Assembly (NCBI GenBank): GCA_017449525.1
Contig: JAFTFL010000015.1
Coordinates: 1-64,000, forward strand
Source of the DNA: Bacteroidales bacterium
GTDB lineage: Bacteria > Bacteroidota > Bacteroidia > Bacteroidales > P3
Reading direction: 5' to 3'
Length of the DNA: 64,000 bases
The notes under the pieces were generated by a model. That model did no database searches. It saw only the letters and a program-made list of their open reading frames with translations, and was not told the DNA's origin. Below, piece after piece: positions 25,191 to 33,739 of this stretch (positions within the stretch are counted from its first letter, which is position 1; each line of letters starts with the position of its first letter). Position numbers and translations under genes: made by a program.

Positions 25191-26294
25191 CTATTTCTTA
25201 GAAGTGCGTGTGGTTTTCCTTGGAGCGGGCGCGTTATTGGACTTCACCTCGGCGCTCTTGGCCGTTCTGGAAGAACGTGTTTTCTTTGGGGCTGGAGTCT
25301 CGGCGGCCAACTCCTCGGTAGCCTTGGCTGTTCTGGAAGAACGTGTTTTCTTTGGATCTGAAGCCTCGGCAGTCAACTCCTCGGAAGCCTTAGTTGTTCT
25401 GGAAGAACGTGTTTTCTTTGGGGCTGGAGTCTCGGCGGTCAACTCCTCGGTAGCCTTAGTTGTTTTGGGAGAACGTGTTTTCTTTGGAGTAAGAGGCTCC
25501 ATGGTCTGAGTGGAGATATCCTCAGTTTGCACGACTTGAGCCTTCTTGTTGGCCACTTTCTTGGTGGCTTTGGGTGCAGGAGTGTCCTTTTCGGACGAGG
25601 ACTTGGAATTTGTTTCTGCAGAGGTGGTGGGGGTGGATTCGTTCTTTTGGGGAACCGATGCCTTTTTACGCGAGGGGCGCTTCCCAGCAGAAATCTCCTG
25701 AATGTCGTTCATCATCTCCTCGGCCGACAGCAGGCCATCGGCTATGACATCGTCGTCAATGTTCATCAGTTCCTCGCTCGAGGGTTCCTCTTCCTCGGCA
25801 TCGTCTGCACTGCCGTCGTCGGTGTAGTTGTCGAAGTCCTCTTCATCTTCCTCGCCGTCGTCGGTCAGACTCTTCTTTAAATCCTCATTGGACATTTCGA
25901 AATTGTCAACGGGAGTCTCGTCGGGGAACACGTCGTCGTAGGCTCCATGCTTAAGGGAACCGACCTTGTGCTGCGCAGAGCCCTCTTCTTTTTCGATGGC
26001 CTCCGACAACGGAGCATAGTCATCGTTCTCCTTGTTGTCATCGGAATAGTTGTCCTTCTCGAGGTACTCTTCCACCATGCCCGTATCAATTTTGACATCG
26101 AACTTGACCATGTAGGCCACCTCCTCTGTGTCAAGAGGAACCACGAAGATGGGCTCTCCGTTGGGTTTTATCGTTTTCTGTATGTAGTCCGAGTACCCGT
26201 CTGGATACTGTTCCTTGAAGAGCTCACGCAGTTCGTCAGTAAGGTTCTTATAGCTGATAATTAGATTTTTCTTGTGAGTTTTGTTGCGTATCAT
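25191..26294 (-). CDS. Conserved protein with acidic middle and histone-H1-like repeat tail
   Basis: The 367-residue product has three zones. Residues 1-85 form a folded domain (NLIISYKNLTDELRELFKEQ, IFVVPLDTEEVAYMVKFDVK) conserved in Bacteroidetes hypothetical proteins. Residues 90-200 are very acidic (EEDEEDFDNYTDDGSADDAEE). The tail from about residue 270 carries near-identical 22-residue repeats with core PKKTRSSRTTKA and ending EELTAE, then a Lys/Arg end. The tail resembles histone-H1-like or KTR-rich nucleoid tails and may bind DNA or RNA. The promoter at 26312-26319 gives a very short leader. The function is unknown. Confidence 0.75.
   Translation of the reverse strand: MIRNKTHKKNLIISYKNLTDELRELFKEQYPDGYSDYIQKTIKPNGEPIFVVPLDTEEVAYMVKFDVKIDTGMVEEYLEKDNYSDDNKENDDYAPLSEAIEKEEGSAQHKVGSLKHGAYDDVFPDETPVDNFEMSNEDLKKSLTDDGEEDEEDFDNYTDDGSADDAEEEEPSSEELMNIDDDVIADGLLSAEEMMNDIQEISAGKRPSRKKASVPQKNESTPTTSAETNSKSSSEKDTPAPKATKKVANKKAQVVQTEDISTQTMEPLTPKKTRSPKTTKATEELTAETPAPKKTRSSRTTKASEELTAEASDPKKTRSSRTAKATEELAAETPAPKKTRSSRTAKSAEVKSNNAPAPRKTTRTSKK
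25194..25493. repeat. 66-bp in-frame tandem repeats encoding the basic tail
   Basis: About four tandem units of 66 bp (22 codons) encode the PKKTRSSRT repeats. They are similar at the DNA level, so they probably expand and contract by recombination or slippage. Confidence 0.75.
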
Positions 26295-26311
26295 TGTCTA
26301 TAAAGTTTTTG

Positions 26312-26319
26312 CAAGTATA
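26312..26319 (-). promoter_or_regulatory. -7 box TATACTTG, promoter of the Lys-rich protein gene
   Basis: On the minus strand TATACTTGC lies 18 bp before the ATG at 26294. It is one base off the TAnnTTTG consensus. Confidence 0.45.
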
Positions 26320-26417
26320 CCAAGTTTCTACAGTTGAGGCAAATTTTTTTTCAGAACACAAAATAGTTTCTACAAGTGGCTGTACCGTCGTGCTGCAGTA
26401 CGGAACGGTGAATGGTG

Positions 26418-28313
26418 TTATCCAACGACGATGCTCTCGTCGTCTTCAATGCGCAAATTTTTCATGATGAACTCCCGACGCTCAGTGGTATTGTCGCCCA
26501 TGTAGAAGCTCAGAACCCCTTGTGTATCGAAGCTTTTGTGCAGAAGGACTGGGTCTAACCGCATGTTTTCTCCAATGAAGGCCTTGAATTCGTCTGGAGA
26601 AATTTCGCCGAGGCCCTTGAATCGGGTGATTTCAGCCTTAGGTGTATTGTGGATAGCCTCCACGCGTTCTTCGTCGGTATAGCAGTAGGTGGTCTTTTGC
26701 TTGTTGCGGACTCGAAATAGGGGGGTCTGCAGAATGTAGACGTGCCCCGTTCGAATTAAGTCGGGGTAGAAACGTAGGAAGAATGTCAGGAGCAACAGCC
26801 TAATGTGCATTCCATCAACGTCGGCATCCGTAGCAATAACGACATTGTTGTACCTTAAGTTCTCTATGCCGTCATCGATATCGAGGGCGTTATGCAAAAG
26901 ATTAAGTTCTTCGTTCTTGTAGACGTCCAGCTTAGAGATTTTATATGTATTCTGTGGCTTCCCACGTAAACTGAATACGGCCTGAGTCTGTACGTCCCGG
27001 CTCTTGGTGATGCTGCCGCTTGCGGAATCTCCCTCAGTGATGAAGAGTGTAGATTCAAGGCGACGATTGTGGTTGGTGTTGTAATGAACGTGGCAGTCGC
27101 GCAACTTGCGGTTGTTGAGACTTGCTTTTTTGCTGCTTTCTCGTGCAATCTTCTTGATGCCGGCGATGTCCTTGCGCTCCTTCTCGTTTTGGGCTATCTT
27201 CTGTTGCAGTGCGTCAGCTGTGCTGGCATTCATGTGAAGATAGTCGTCAAGATGACGCTTGAGGATGTCCATAACATAGGTCTTGAGCAGCGGGCTGTTG
27301 TTGGTGCCGTCTTTCTGATTGGGGGCCAGGTGGGTGGATCCAAGTTTTGTCTTGGTCTGAGCCTCGAACATGGGTTCTTGTATTCTAATGCATAGGGCGC
27401 AGACCAGTCCTTGTCGCACGTCATTGGGGTCGTACTCCTTCTTGAAGAAGTCTTTGACTACACGGGCGTAGCACTCGCGGAAGGCACTCTGGTGTGTACC
27501 GCCTTCGGTGGTGTGCTGCCCGTTGACGAAGGAGTAGTAGTAGTCGCTGCTGTGTCCATTCACATGGGTGAAGGCCGCCTCAAAGTCGCCTTCTTGTATG
27601 TGGATGATGGGGTAGAGGGCTTCACTATCAAGGTTGCGACCCAGAAGGTCAAGGAGACCGTTCTTGGAGTAGTAGCGTTTGCCGTTATAGTACAAGGTGA
27701 GGCCACGGTTTAGATAAGCGTAGTTCCAGATACGCTGTTCGACGTATTCGTCCACGAAGTGGAAGTTGCCGAAGAGTGTACTATCGGGAATGAACTCAAC
27801 GTAGGTGCCGTTCTCTTCGGTGGAGGGTACAACACCGCTGTCTGTGGTCAACGCGCCTTGGTTAAACTCTATTGAGCGGCTGCTGCCGTCGCGAACGGCC
27901 ATGACGCGGAAATAGCTCGAAAGGGCGTTCACGGCTTTGGTTCCGACGCCGTTCAGTCCTACGGATTTTTGGAATACCTCGCTGTCGTATTTGGCTCCTG
28001 TGTTGAGCTTAGATACTGCTTCCACCAGTTTCCCTAAGGGGATGCCGCGCCCGTAGTCGCGTATAGACACTTTGCGTTCGGCGAAGTTTATTGTTACATC
28101 AATGCGCTTGCCAAAGCCCGATGTGAACTCGTCTATCGAGTTGTCTATCACTTCTTTTATAAGGACGTAGATGCCGTCATCGTGCGATGAACCATCGCCC
28201 AGCTTACCGATGTACATGCCAGGGCGTAGTCTGATGTGGTCCATGTCCTCCAGGTGTACGATGCTGCTCTCATCGTATTGAGATGTGATTTGTTGCGTTA
28301 TGTCTTCGTCCAT
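26418..28313 (-). CDS. parE: DNA topoisomerase IV subunit B
   Basis: ParE is the ATPase subunit of topoisomerase IV, which separates replicated chromosomes. The 631-residue product has the GHKL ATPase motifs [19 protein letters not shown] and [14 protein letters not shown]. The Toprim motif EGDSASGS is followed by [20 protein letters not shown]. The short length and absence of a long Toprim insert favour ParE over GyrB. parC is not adjacent. The promoter at 28375-28382 lies about 65 bp upstream of the ATG. Confidence 0.9.
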   Translation of the reverse strand: MDEDITQQITSQYDESSIVHLEDMDHIRLRPGMYIGKLGDGSSHDDGIYVLIKEVIDNSIDEFTSGFGKRIDVTINFAERKVSIRDYGRGIPLGKLVEAVSKLNTGAKYDSEVFQKSVGLNGVGTKAVNALSSYFRVMAVRDGSSRSIEFNQGALTTDSGVVPSTEENGTYVEFIPDSTLFGNFHFVDEYVEQRIWNYAYLNRGLTLYYNGKRYYSKNGLLDLLGRNLDSEALYPIIHIQEGDFEAAFTHVNGHSSDYYYSFVNGQHTTEGGTHQSAFRECYARVVKDFFKKEYDPNDVRQGLVCALCIRIQEPMFEAQTKTKLGSTHLAPNQKDGTNNSPLLKTYVMDILKRHLDDYLHMNASTADALQQKIAQNEKERKDIAGIKKIARESSKKASLNNRKLRDCHVHYNTNHNRRLESTLFITEGDSASGSITKSRDVQTQAVFSLRGKPQNTYKISKLDVYKNEELNLLHNALDIDDGIENLRYNNVVIATDADVDGMHIRLLLLTFFLRFYPDLIRTGHVYILQTPLFRVRNKQKTTYCYTDEERVEAIHNTPKAEITRFKGLGEISPDEFKAFIGENMRLDPVLLHKSFDTQGVLSFYMGDNTTERREFIMKNLRIEDDESIVVG

Positions 28314-28374
28314 TGTCTGAGTGTCTCGTTGTCTGGTGCGCTGATGCTTCTGTTGAGGCTGTAGCCTGTCCGTG

Positions 28375-28382
28375 CAAAGTTA
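28375..28382 (-). promoter_or_regulatory. -7 box TAACTTTG, promoter of parE
   Basis: The minus strand reads GTAACTTTGCACGG, 62 bp before the parE ATG at 28313. Confidence 0.6.
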
Positions 28383-28496
28383 CCTATATAATATGGTGTG
28401 GGGCTTGTGGGGGAACGTTATTTCTGCATTGGTGCATGTTGAAAACTTTTCAAGGGCAGGTGGGGGCTTGTGTGGCGAAATGTTAGTACTTTTGCA

Positions 28497-28504
28497 AGTC
28501 CATT
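28497..28504 (+). promoter_or_regulatory. -7 box TACTTTTG, promoter of tRNA-Leu
   Basis: TTAGTACTTTTGCAAG ends 8 bp before the tRNA gene, the spacing expected for a tRNA transcript. Confidence 0.65.
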
Positions 28505-28511
28505 TGGCAAT

Positions 28512-28592
28512 GCGGATATGGCGTAATTGGTAGCCGCGCTAGACTTAGGATCTAGTTCCTCTGGAGTGGGAGTTCGAGTCTCCCTATCCGCA
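28512..28592 (+). tRNA. tRNA-Leu (anticodon TAG)
   Basis: The acceptor arms GCGGATA (28512-28518) and TATCCGC (28585-28591) pair fully, with discriminator A at 28592. The anticodon stem around CTTAGGA shows TAG, and a class II variable arm (TTCCTCTGGA region) precedes the T arm GAGTTCGAGTCTC. CCA is not encoded. About 81 nt. Confidence 0.93.
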
Positions 28593-28622
28593 CAGTTAGC
28601 TAAGCCATAAGATAATGAGTGG

Positions 28623-28664
28623 GGATGAAGGATGGCCGTACGGTTGTCCTTCATCCTTTTCTTT
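28623..28664 (+). terminator. Terminator after tRNA-Leu with GCCGTACGGT in its loop
   Basis: Perfect 10-bp arms GGATGAAGGA (28623-28632) and TCCTTCATCC (28647-28656) are followed by TTTTCTTTT. The loop holds GGCCGTACGGTT, one base off the intergenic palindrome, and GCTGTACGAT lies 44 bp further on (28679). Confidence 0.8.
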
Positions 28665-28760
28665 TGTGCTGAGCGATAGCTGTACGATGTGGTGCTGGGA
28701 ACAGGGGAAATTGTTCTTTGGGAGCTGGAGGAGAAGGGTAGGAGTGTTAGGTGCATAAGT

Positions 28761-28792
28761 GAAGCGAGCAGACCATTTGGTCTGCTCGCTTC
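28761..28792 (-). terminator. Terminator after initiator tRNA
   Basis: Perfect 15-bp arms GAAGCGAGCAGACCA (28761-28775) and TGGTCTGCTCGCTTC (28778-28792) have only 2 nt between them. It lies 6 bp past the 3' end of the minus-strand tRNA. Confidence 0.75.
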
Positions 28793-28797
28793 TTTGG

Positions 28798-28869
<72 letters not shown>

Positions 28870-28899
28870 CTCTTGCCATTTCCTGTCGGAAACGTGATG

Positions 28900-28907
28900 C
28901 AAAGGTA
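28900..28907 (-). promoter_or_regulatory. -7 box TACCTTTG, promoter of tRNA-fMet
   Basis: The minus strand reads CGTACCTTTGCATC, 30 bp before the 5' end of the tRNA. Confidence 0.65.
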
Positions 28908-29016
28908 CGACTTTTGTTTGGAATGGCCAAATGTGCAGTACTATTATTTTTATTAGAACCTACATAAGGTGCTGATGCTCTTTTGAGAGTTGGATGCCCA
29001 CGTGTTGGGTTAAAGA

Positions 29017-29053
29017 GAGGGCGCACAGGGGTAGATATGCCCTGCGCGCCCTC
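29017..29053 (-). terminator. Terminator hairpin after dsbD-like gene
   Basis: 14-nt arms GAGGGCGCACAGGG (29017-29030) and CCCTGCGCGCCCTC (29040-29053) pair with one mismatch. It lies 42 bp beyond the stop of the minus-strand gene. Confidence 0.65.
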
Positions 29054-29095
29054 GCGTTGTCGAAAAATTGTGCGCTATGTGGCAGTGAGTCCTGC

Positions 29096-31141
29096 TTAGC
29101 GACGGTAGTTGTGCAACGCTTCGCGCAGAAATGCAGTGAATTGTGTGGGGTCTGGGTTGTAGGCGTAGTTGTTGGCGGTCAGTACGCGTTCGTCGCTGTC
29201 AATGATGACGTAATATGGCTGCGCATTCATACGAAAGGCACTCATCTGGTAGTTCAGATTGCGTCGGCCTAAAGTCTTGATGGTCTTTCCTTGTGCATCG
29301 GCGACCCATTCGTTGGTGGGCAACTCTATGTTGTTCGCATCGGTATAGAGGGCGCACAGCACGAAGTCGTTGCGCATGATTGTTGCCACATCGGCATTGG
29401 TCCACACCGCTTGTTCCATTTTTCTACAGTTGGCACAGGTGCGTCCGGTGAAGTCGATAAGGATGGGTTTGCCCACGGTGCGGGCGTAGGCTTTGGCCTC
29501 CTCCAGGTCGTAGAAGCCTTCGAAGCCCGGCGGCATGTGCAACTCGTTGACATATTTTCTTTCAGATGGCAGTGTGTGGGGCTGCTCGGCCGAGAGGGTT
29601 TGCATGCTGAACTGCTGGGTGTCCATCGGGGGCAGGTAGCCCGATATGGATTTCAGGGGGGCGCCCCACAGCCCAGGCACCATCCACAGGGTGAAGCTCA
29701 GCGTGGCTATGGCTAAAAAGAGGCGTAGGGGGGTGAGTGGTCGTGAAGGGTCGTCGCCTTTGAAGTGGATTTTGCCGAGCAGATAAAGACCGAGTAGTCC
29801 GAAGATAACTATCCACAGCGCTAAGTATATGTCTCGGTTGAGCAACCCCCAACCGCAGTAAAGGTCGGCCTGTTGTAAAAATTTCAATCCGAAGGCCAGC
29901 TCCAAGAAGGCGAATGTTACTTTCACCGTGTTGAGCCAGCTGCCCGACTTCATGTTCTTCAGTGTGGAGGGGAAGATGGCCAGCAGGGTGAAGGGGAGTG
30001 CAAAGCCCAGTCCGAAGCCCAGCATGGAGATGAGCGAAATCCATCGGTTCGTGTCGCTGGTGGTGAGGGTGGCGAGGGCTCCACCGATGATGGGGCCAGT
30101 GCAGCTGAAGGAGACCAGCACGGTGGTCAGTGCCATGAAGAAGGGGGCCAGCCAGCCACCCTTGTCGGCCTGCGCATCGCTCTTGTTTATCCATTTCTCT
30201 GGCATCCGTATTTCAAACAGGCCAAAGAACGAGAGCGAGAAGGTTAAGAATATAGCGAAGAAGATGAGGTTCGGTAGCCAATGGGTGGCCAAGAAGTTGA
30301 GCGAACTGGGTCCGAACAAAAGGGTGAGCAGTGCCCCGAGTACGGCAAAGATGAACACTATCGAGAAGCCAAAGAACCAGGCTTGACGGCGACTCTGTCG
30401 CGGATTGTCGGCACTGTGCAGAAAGTAGTTCACCGTCATGGGTATCATCGGAAAGACGCAGGGGGTGAACATGGTGAGTATGCCGATGCCGAGTGCGCCG
30501 AGGAAGAGTAGCAGCAGGCTTTGTGAGCGGGGCTGCGAGTTGTCGGTGGGCGTGGATGTGGTTGGCTCGGCTGGTTGTGCGGCGGCAGTCTCGCCCCAGT
30601 TGCTGTCGGCCGCTGGCTCTGTGGCCACTTCGGCCTCGGCTTGAGTGGCGATGGGCGAGGCGGCCTCAGCTGTGGCTTGGGCGGGTGTTGCTGCTGGCAC
30701 TTTGATGCTGAATGACAACTCGTCGGGTGGTATGCATGCTCCGTCGTTGCACAGCTGGTAAGCAACAGTGCCGTTCACGGTGAAGGCCTCGCTCGTGGCA
30801 CGTGCTATCTGTTGGCGAAAAACCACTTGGCCTTCGAACGAGCGCACGTTCACTCCGAACAGCTCATCATACTCCTCGTGGGGCTTCGGCTCCACCACAT
30901 TGCCTATGCGGCTGAAGGCTGGGTTGGTTTCGAATGTGAACTCGGTGGCTATGGGGCCTCCTTCGTCGGTGTGCTGCGAGTAGAGGTGCCACCCTTTGTC
31001 AAGGCGGACGGTGAGCTGCAGCTCAACCCGACCGTTGTCGAGATCCTTGTAGCCGAAGGTCCAGTGGGTGGGGTTGATGATTTGGGCGGCCATGCTCATG
31101 CAGAGGCCAATGGCTGCGAAAAGGAGCGAGAGTCGTTTCAT
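29096..31141 (-). CDS. dsbD: Thiol:disulfide interchange protein DsbD
   Basis: DsbD carries electrons from cytoplasmic thioredoxin across the inner membrane to periplasmic thiol proteins. The 681-residue product has a signal peptide (MKRLSLLFAAIGLCMSMAAQ). Next is an N-terminal alpha-like domain with paired cysteines in QLCNDGACIPP. A CcdA-type eight-helix membrane domain follows (FTPCVFPMIPMTV and SFSCTGPIIGGALATL hold the two redox cysteines). A C-terminal thioredoxin-like domain carries C-x2-C in GRTCANCRKME. All redox centres are present. The frame runs upstream to 31285, but the signal peptide fixes the start at 31141. Confidence 0.93.
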   Translation of the reverse strand: MKRLSLLFAAIGLCMSMAAQIINPTHWTFGYKDLDNGRVELQLTVRLDKGWHLYSQHTDEGGPIATEFTFETNPAFSRIGNVVEPKPHEEYDELFGVNVRSFEGQVVFRQQIARATSEAFTVNGTVAYQLCNDGACIPPDELSFSIKVPAATPAQATAEAASPIATQAEAEVATEPAADSNWGETAAAQPAEPTTSTPTDNSQPRSQSLLLLFLGALGIGILTMFTPCVFPMIPMTVNYFLHSADNPRQSRRQAWFFGFSIVFIFAVLGALLTLLFGPSSLNFLATHWLPNLIFFAIFLTFSLSFFGLFEIRMPEKWINKSDAQADKGGWLAPFFMALTTVLVSFSCTGPIIGGALATLTTSDTNRWISLISMLGFGLGFALPFTLLAIFPSTLKNMKSGSWLNTVKVTFAFLELAFGLKFLQQADLYCGWGLLNRDIYLALWIVIFGLLGLYLLGKIHFKGDDPSRPLTPLRLFLAIATLSFTLWMVPGLWGAPLKSISGYLPPMDTQQFSMQTLSAEQPHTLPSERKYVNELHMPPGFEGFYDLEEAKAYARTVGKPILIDFTGRTCANCRKMEQAVWTNADVATIMRNDFVLCALYTDANNIELPTNEWVADAQGKTIKTLGRRNLNYQMSAFRMNAQPYYVIIDSDERVLTANNYAYNPDPTQFTAFLREALHNYRR

Positions 31142-31401
31142 ATTGTGATGCTGTGTTTCGGTGTGCAAACGATTGCGCCGCACGGACTTGTATTCGGCCT
31201 GTTGGTGGCTGCACGCTTGGGGCGTGTGGGCGGCGAGATGCGGTTGTGCATGGGTTGATGATTTCCGTCGTCGACAATAGCGCACAAATGGTTGTTTTAT
31301 TGTGTGCAGGCTGTTTTCGGAAGCAATAAAGGTGGTGCAGCCGAGAGTCGCCTTGCCCAGACCTGGAGGCGTCGGCCGCTGCGCTATTCAAATCTTTTCC
31401 G

Positions 31402-31409
31402 TACCTTTG
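31402..31409 (+). promoter_or_regulatory. Distal/orphan promoter box TACCTTTG upstream of array B
   Basis: The box and following bases read CGTACCTTTGCATTTCCATT and match the start of locus A (10065 downward, minus strand) at 19 of 20 positions. The next plus-strand gene (31831) has its own promoter at 31755. Confidence 0.6.
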
Positions 31410-31507
31410 CATTTCCATTGGCGTGGCATTCGGGGCTTGGGAGCCCGACGGAGCGCGCTTTCCATCGTTTCAGATTTGAGAAAAGGAAGCTGAGCGCAGA
31501 GGCTTAT

Positions 31508-31672
31508 GGCGTACGGCACGTAGGTATTGTGCTGTACGGCGTCGGTGTGTCGTCCGTGCTTTTCTGTTGGCGTTCATCTTGTTGTGCACGGTTGAAGCCG
31601 TACGGCATGGCCTCATGCACCGCACGACGTGTCCACAGGTTCCGTACGGTGTCGAGCCGTGTGCCGCAGGGC
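31508..31672. repeat. GCCGTACGGC array B, 22-bp lattice
   Basis: Copies start at 31508 (GGCGTACGGC), 31531 (GCTGTACGGC), 31553 (TCCGTGCTTT, weak), 31597 (perfect), 31619 (ACCGCACGAC), 31641 (TCCGTACGGT) and 31663 (GCCGCAGGGC). The steps are 23, 22, 44, 22, 22 and 22 bp. There is no coding frame of note. It sits between the distal promoter (31402) and the proximal promoter (31755) of the small lipoprotein gene. Confidence 0.85.
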
Positions 31673-31754
31673 ATCAGAATGCGTTGTCCTGCAACGGTGG
31701 TGTTAATTATGTCTAAATGACTGCATCAGCCGCCGTGTTCGCTTGGCTTTTTTG

Positions 31755-31762
31755 TACTTTTG
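31755..31762 (+). promoter_or_regulatory. -7 box TACTTTTG, promoter of small lipoprotein
   Basis: TTTGTACTTTTGTGCC lies 69 bp before the ATG at 31831. Confidence 0.6.
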
Positions 31763-31830
31763 TGCCTGCATTTTGGAGCAGCCGAAAACCATATAGAGTA
31801 GGCAACATAAACAATAATAGCGAGAAAACA

Positions 31831-32052
31831 ATGAAGAAAGTAGTTTTAGTATTGGGCGTTGCAGCCATGATGTTTGGCATGGCAAGCTGCAGCAAGACCT
31901 GCAAGTGCACTTACACTGTGGCTGGTATTTCCGCAACACAGCACGACATCGACATTTCGGACAATGACGATGTGAAGAAGTGCAAGGACCTCAACGACTC
32001 TTTCACCGTGAACGGTGTAAAAGTAGCCGATGCTGATTGCAGCGCTGAGTAA
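31831..32052 (+). CDS. Small lipoprotein, 73 aa
   Basis: The product begins MKKVVLVLGVAAMMFGMASC, a lipoprotein signal with Cys at the cleavage site. A short mature part with four further cysteines follows (SKTCKCTYTVAGIS, KKCKDLND, ADADCSAE). The cysteines may form disulfides in the periplasm. I do not recognise the family. It stands alone between its promoter and a strong hairpin terminator. Confidence 0.8.
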   Translation: MKKVVLVLGVAAMMFGMASCSKTCKCTYTVAGISATQHDIDISDNDDVKKCKDLNDSFTVNGVKVADADCSAE

Positions 32053-32081
32053 ATAGAACAGGTGTCGCCCAGAGGGCGGCG

Positions 32082-32089
32082 CAAAAGTA
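32082..32089 (-). promoter_or_regulatory. Antisense-facing promoter box TACTTTTG
   Basis: The minus strand reads TGTACTTTTGCGCC just past the small lipoprotein stop and faces back across that gene. There is no minus-strand coding frame until dsbD at 31141. If active it would make an RNA antisense to the lipoprotein mRNA. Confidence 0.35.
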
Positions 32090-32092
32090 CAA

Positions 32093-32132
32093 CAGCCACG
32101 GCAATACTCCTCTGCGAGTGTTGCCGTGGCTG
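32093..32132 (+). terminator. Terminator after small lipoprotein
   Basis: 16-nt arms CAGCCACGGCAATACT (32093-32108) and AGTGTTGCCGTGGCTG (32117-32132) pair with one mismatch and are followed by TGTTTTAT. Confidence 0.75.
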
Positions 32133-32260
32133 TGTTTTATGTGGTGGGGGATTGGAGCGCGGATTGCCGCATCCTTCTGCTGCAACTGGTGCCACTGTAG
32201 GGTGGGGACTACTGCAGAACGCTGCGCTTCGGTAGGGGTGCAAACGCTTGGTTAGCAGTG

Positions 32261-33724
32261 CTATTTCAGGTTGAAGCGGAGCGTCTTTTCGCCCTTGTTG
32301 GTGCGAATGTGCAGTGTGTAGCTGTCCTTGGGCATCTTGCTGATGGTGATGCGCTGCCCGTTGCGATATTGGGGCAGGGTGCGCACGCTGCGTCCGTCGC
32401 TGCCCACGAATTCTACTTCGGCCGCCTCGCTCTCCATGCTGATGGTGATGTAGCCCTGGCTGAGGAAGGGGTTGACTGTAATTTTCTCTGTGGAGCGGCC
32501 TTGGGCTTCCATGCCCGACGAGAGGGTGTAGTCTTCGTTGAGGAGGCTGCGGCTGAGGCTGCTGTATTGGCGCGATTCGGGTGTGGCACTGCGCCCTTCG
32601 CTGACTGGCCGAGCTACAAAAGTGCTGCCCACAGGCAGGTGGGCGGTGTAGCGCCCCTCCTTGTCGGTCGTTACGGTGGCGTTGCCTATCGAGAGGGTGA
32701 TGCCCTCTATTGGCGTGCCGCGTTCGTCGCGCACCGTGCCGGCAATGCTTTGTCCGCTGAAGCGTACGAGCCCACGCGAATCGGTGCCAAACCATTTGGA
32801 GCCCTGCGCGTCAATGGCAATGCAGTTGACTGAGGCTTGGGGTATCGGACTGTTGGCTGGGGTGAAGGTCTGCCAATGTTTGTGTCCGTCGAACGAGGCC
32901 ACCCCCTTGGCTGTGGCAATCCATAGCAGGCCGCCCTCGTCGATGGCCAGATCGTTCACCTGGTCGGAGGGCAAGGGGCTGTTGTCCACGGTGTAGGTGG
33001 TCCATCGCGACCCGTCGTAGTGCGCCAGGCCACCGAGGGTGCCCATCCAAAACGAGCCGTCGGCAGCCTCCACAATGGAGGGTACATTGTTGTGGGGTAG
33101 GGAACTATTGGTGGTAGTGAAGGTGGACCACTGCTCCCCGTTCAGCAGCGAGATGCCCTCGTTGGTGCCTATCCATTTGCGTCCGCGCTTGTCGATGGTA
33201 ACGCAGTGTATGAAGTCGCTCACCAAGCTGGAGGACTGCTGGGTGTACTTCTGCCAGTGGGTGCCATCAAAGCTGAGCAAGCCGCCGAGCGTTACGCCTA
33301 TCCAGAGTGTACCCTGGCGGTCGATGGTAATCTCGCGTATGAATTTCATGCCGTAGCGTTTGGTTTCGGCTGTGTATTCGGTCCAGTGCACCCCGTCGAA
33401 TTTCATCACGCCGTAGTCGTCGGTGCCGAGCCACAGGTTGCCCTCCTTATCGGTGGTGAGGCAGTTGATGAACTGGTCCTTCAGCTTCTTGTTGAACATG
33501 GTGTAGTCGGTCCAAGTGCGGCCAGTGAGGCGGCACAGGCCGAGGTTGGTGCCCACCCACTTGTTGCCCTTAGCATCGGTGGTGAGAGCCAAGATGTTGT
33601 TGCCCGCAATGTCGGAATTGGAGGTGTTGAAGATGGTCCAAAGTGTCTGCTGGGCAAAAGCAGTGTGAGATAGCAGCATCAGCAGCAGGCCTACGAGGGA
33701 ACGAAAGGGGCGCATGTTGGGCAT
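32261..33724 (-). CDS. Beta-propeller (reg_prop-like) protein with T9SS sorting domain
   Basis: The 487-residue product has a signal peptide (LVGLLLMLLSHTAFAQ). Seven or so propeller blades follow, with the repeat pattern D-x-x-G-x-x-W-x-G-T-x-x-G (GNKWVGTNLGLCRL, GNLWLGTDDYGVMKFDG, GRKWIGTNEGISLLNG), as in two-component periplasmic propellers. A carboxypeptidase regulatory-like domain (GTVRDERGTPIEGITLSIG) is next. A type A T9SS sorting domain ends it (ITVNPFLSQGYITI to DSYTLHIRTNKGEKTLRF). There is no kinase part. It is likely a surface or secreted protein. It begins 15 bp after the preceding gene's stop, so it is in an operon. Confidence 0.85.
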   Translation of the reverse strand: MPNMRPFRSLVGLLLMLLSHTAFAQQTLWTIFNTSNSDIAGNNILALTTDAKGNKWVGTNLGLCRLTGRTWTDYTMFNKKLKDQFINCLTTDKEGNLWLGTDDYGVMKFDGVHWTEYTAETKRYGMKFIREITIDRQGTLWIGVTLGGLLSFDGTHWQKYTQQSSSLVSDFIHCVTIDKRGRKWIGTNEGISLLNGEQWSTFTTTNSSLPHNNVPSIVEAADGSFWMGTLGGLAHYDGSRWTTYTVDNSPLPSDQVNDLAIDEGGLLWIATAKGVASFDGHKHWQTFTPANSPIPQASVNCIAIDAQGSKWFGTDSRGLVRFSGQSIAGTVRDERGTPIEGITLSIGNATVTTDKEGRYTAHLPVGSTFVARPVSEGRSATPESRQYSSLSRSLLNEDYTLSSGMEAQGRSTEKITVNPFLSQGYITISMESEAAEVEFVGSDGRSVRTLPQYRNGQRITISKMPKDSYTLHIRTNKGEKTLRFNLK

Positions 33725-33739
33725 GGAATGTCGGGGGTG

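Noticed and set aside
26323-26374. AGTTTCTACA pair between parE and the Lys-rich gene as part of the lattice class
   Set aside because: The spacing is 42 bp, not 44, and only two copies exist.
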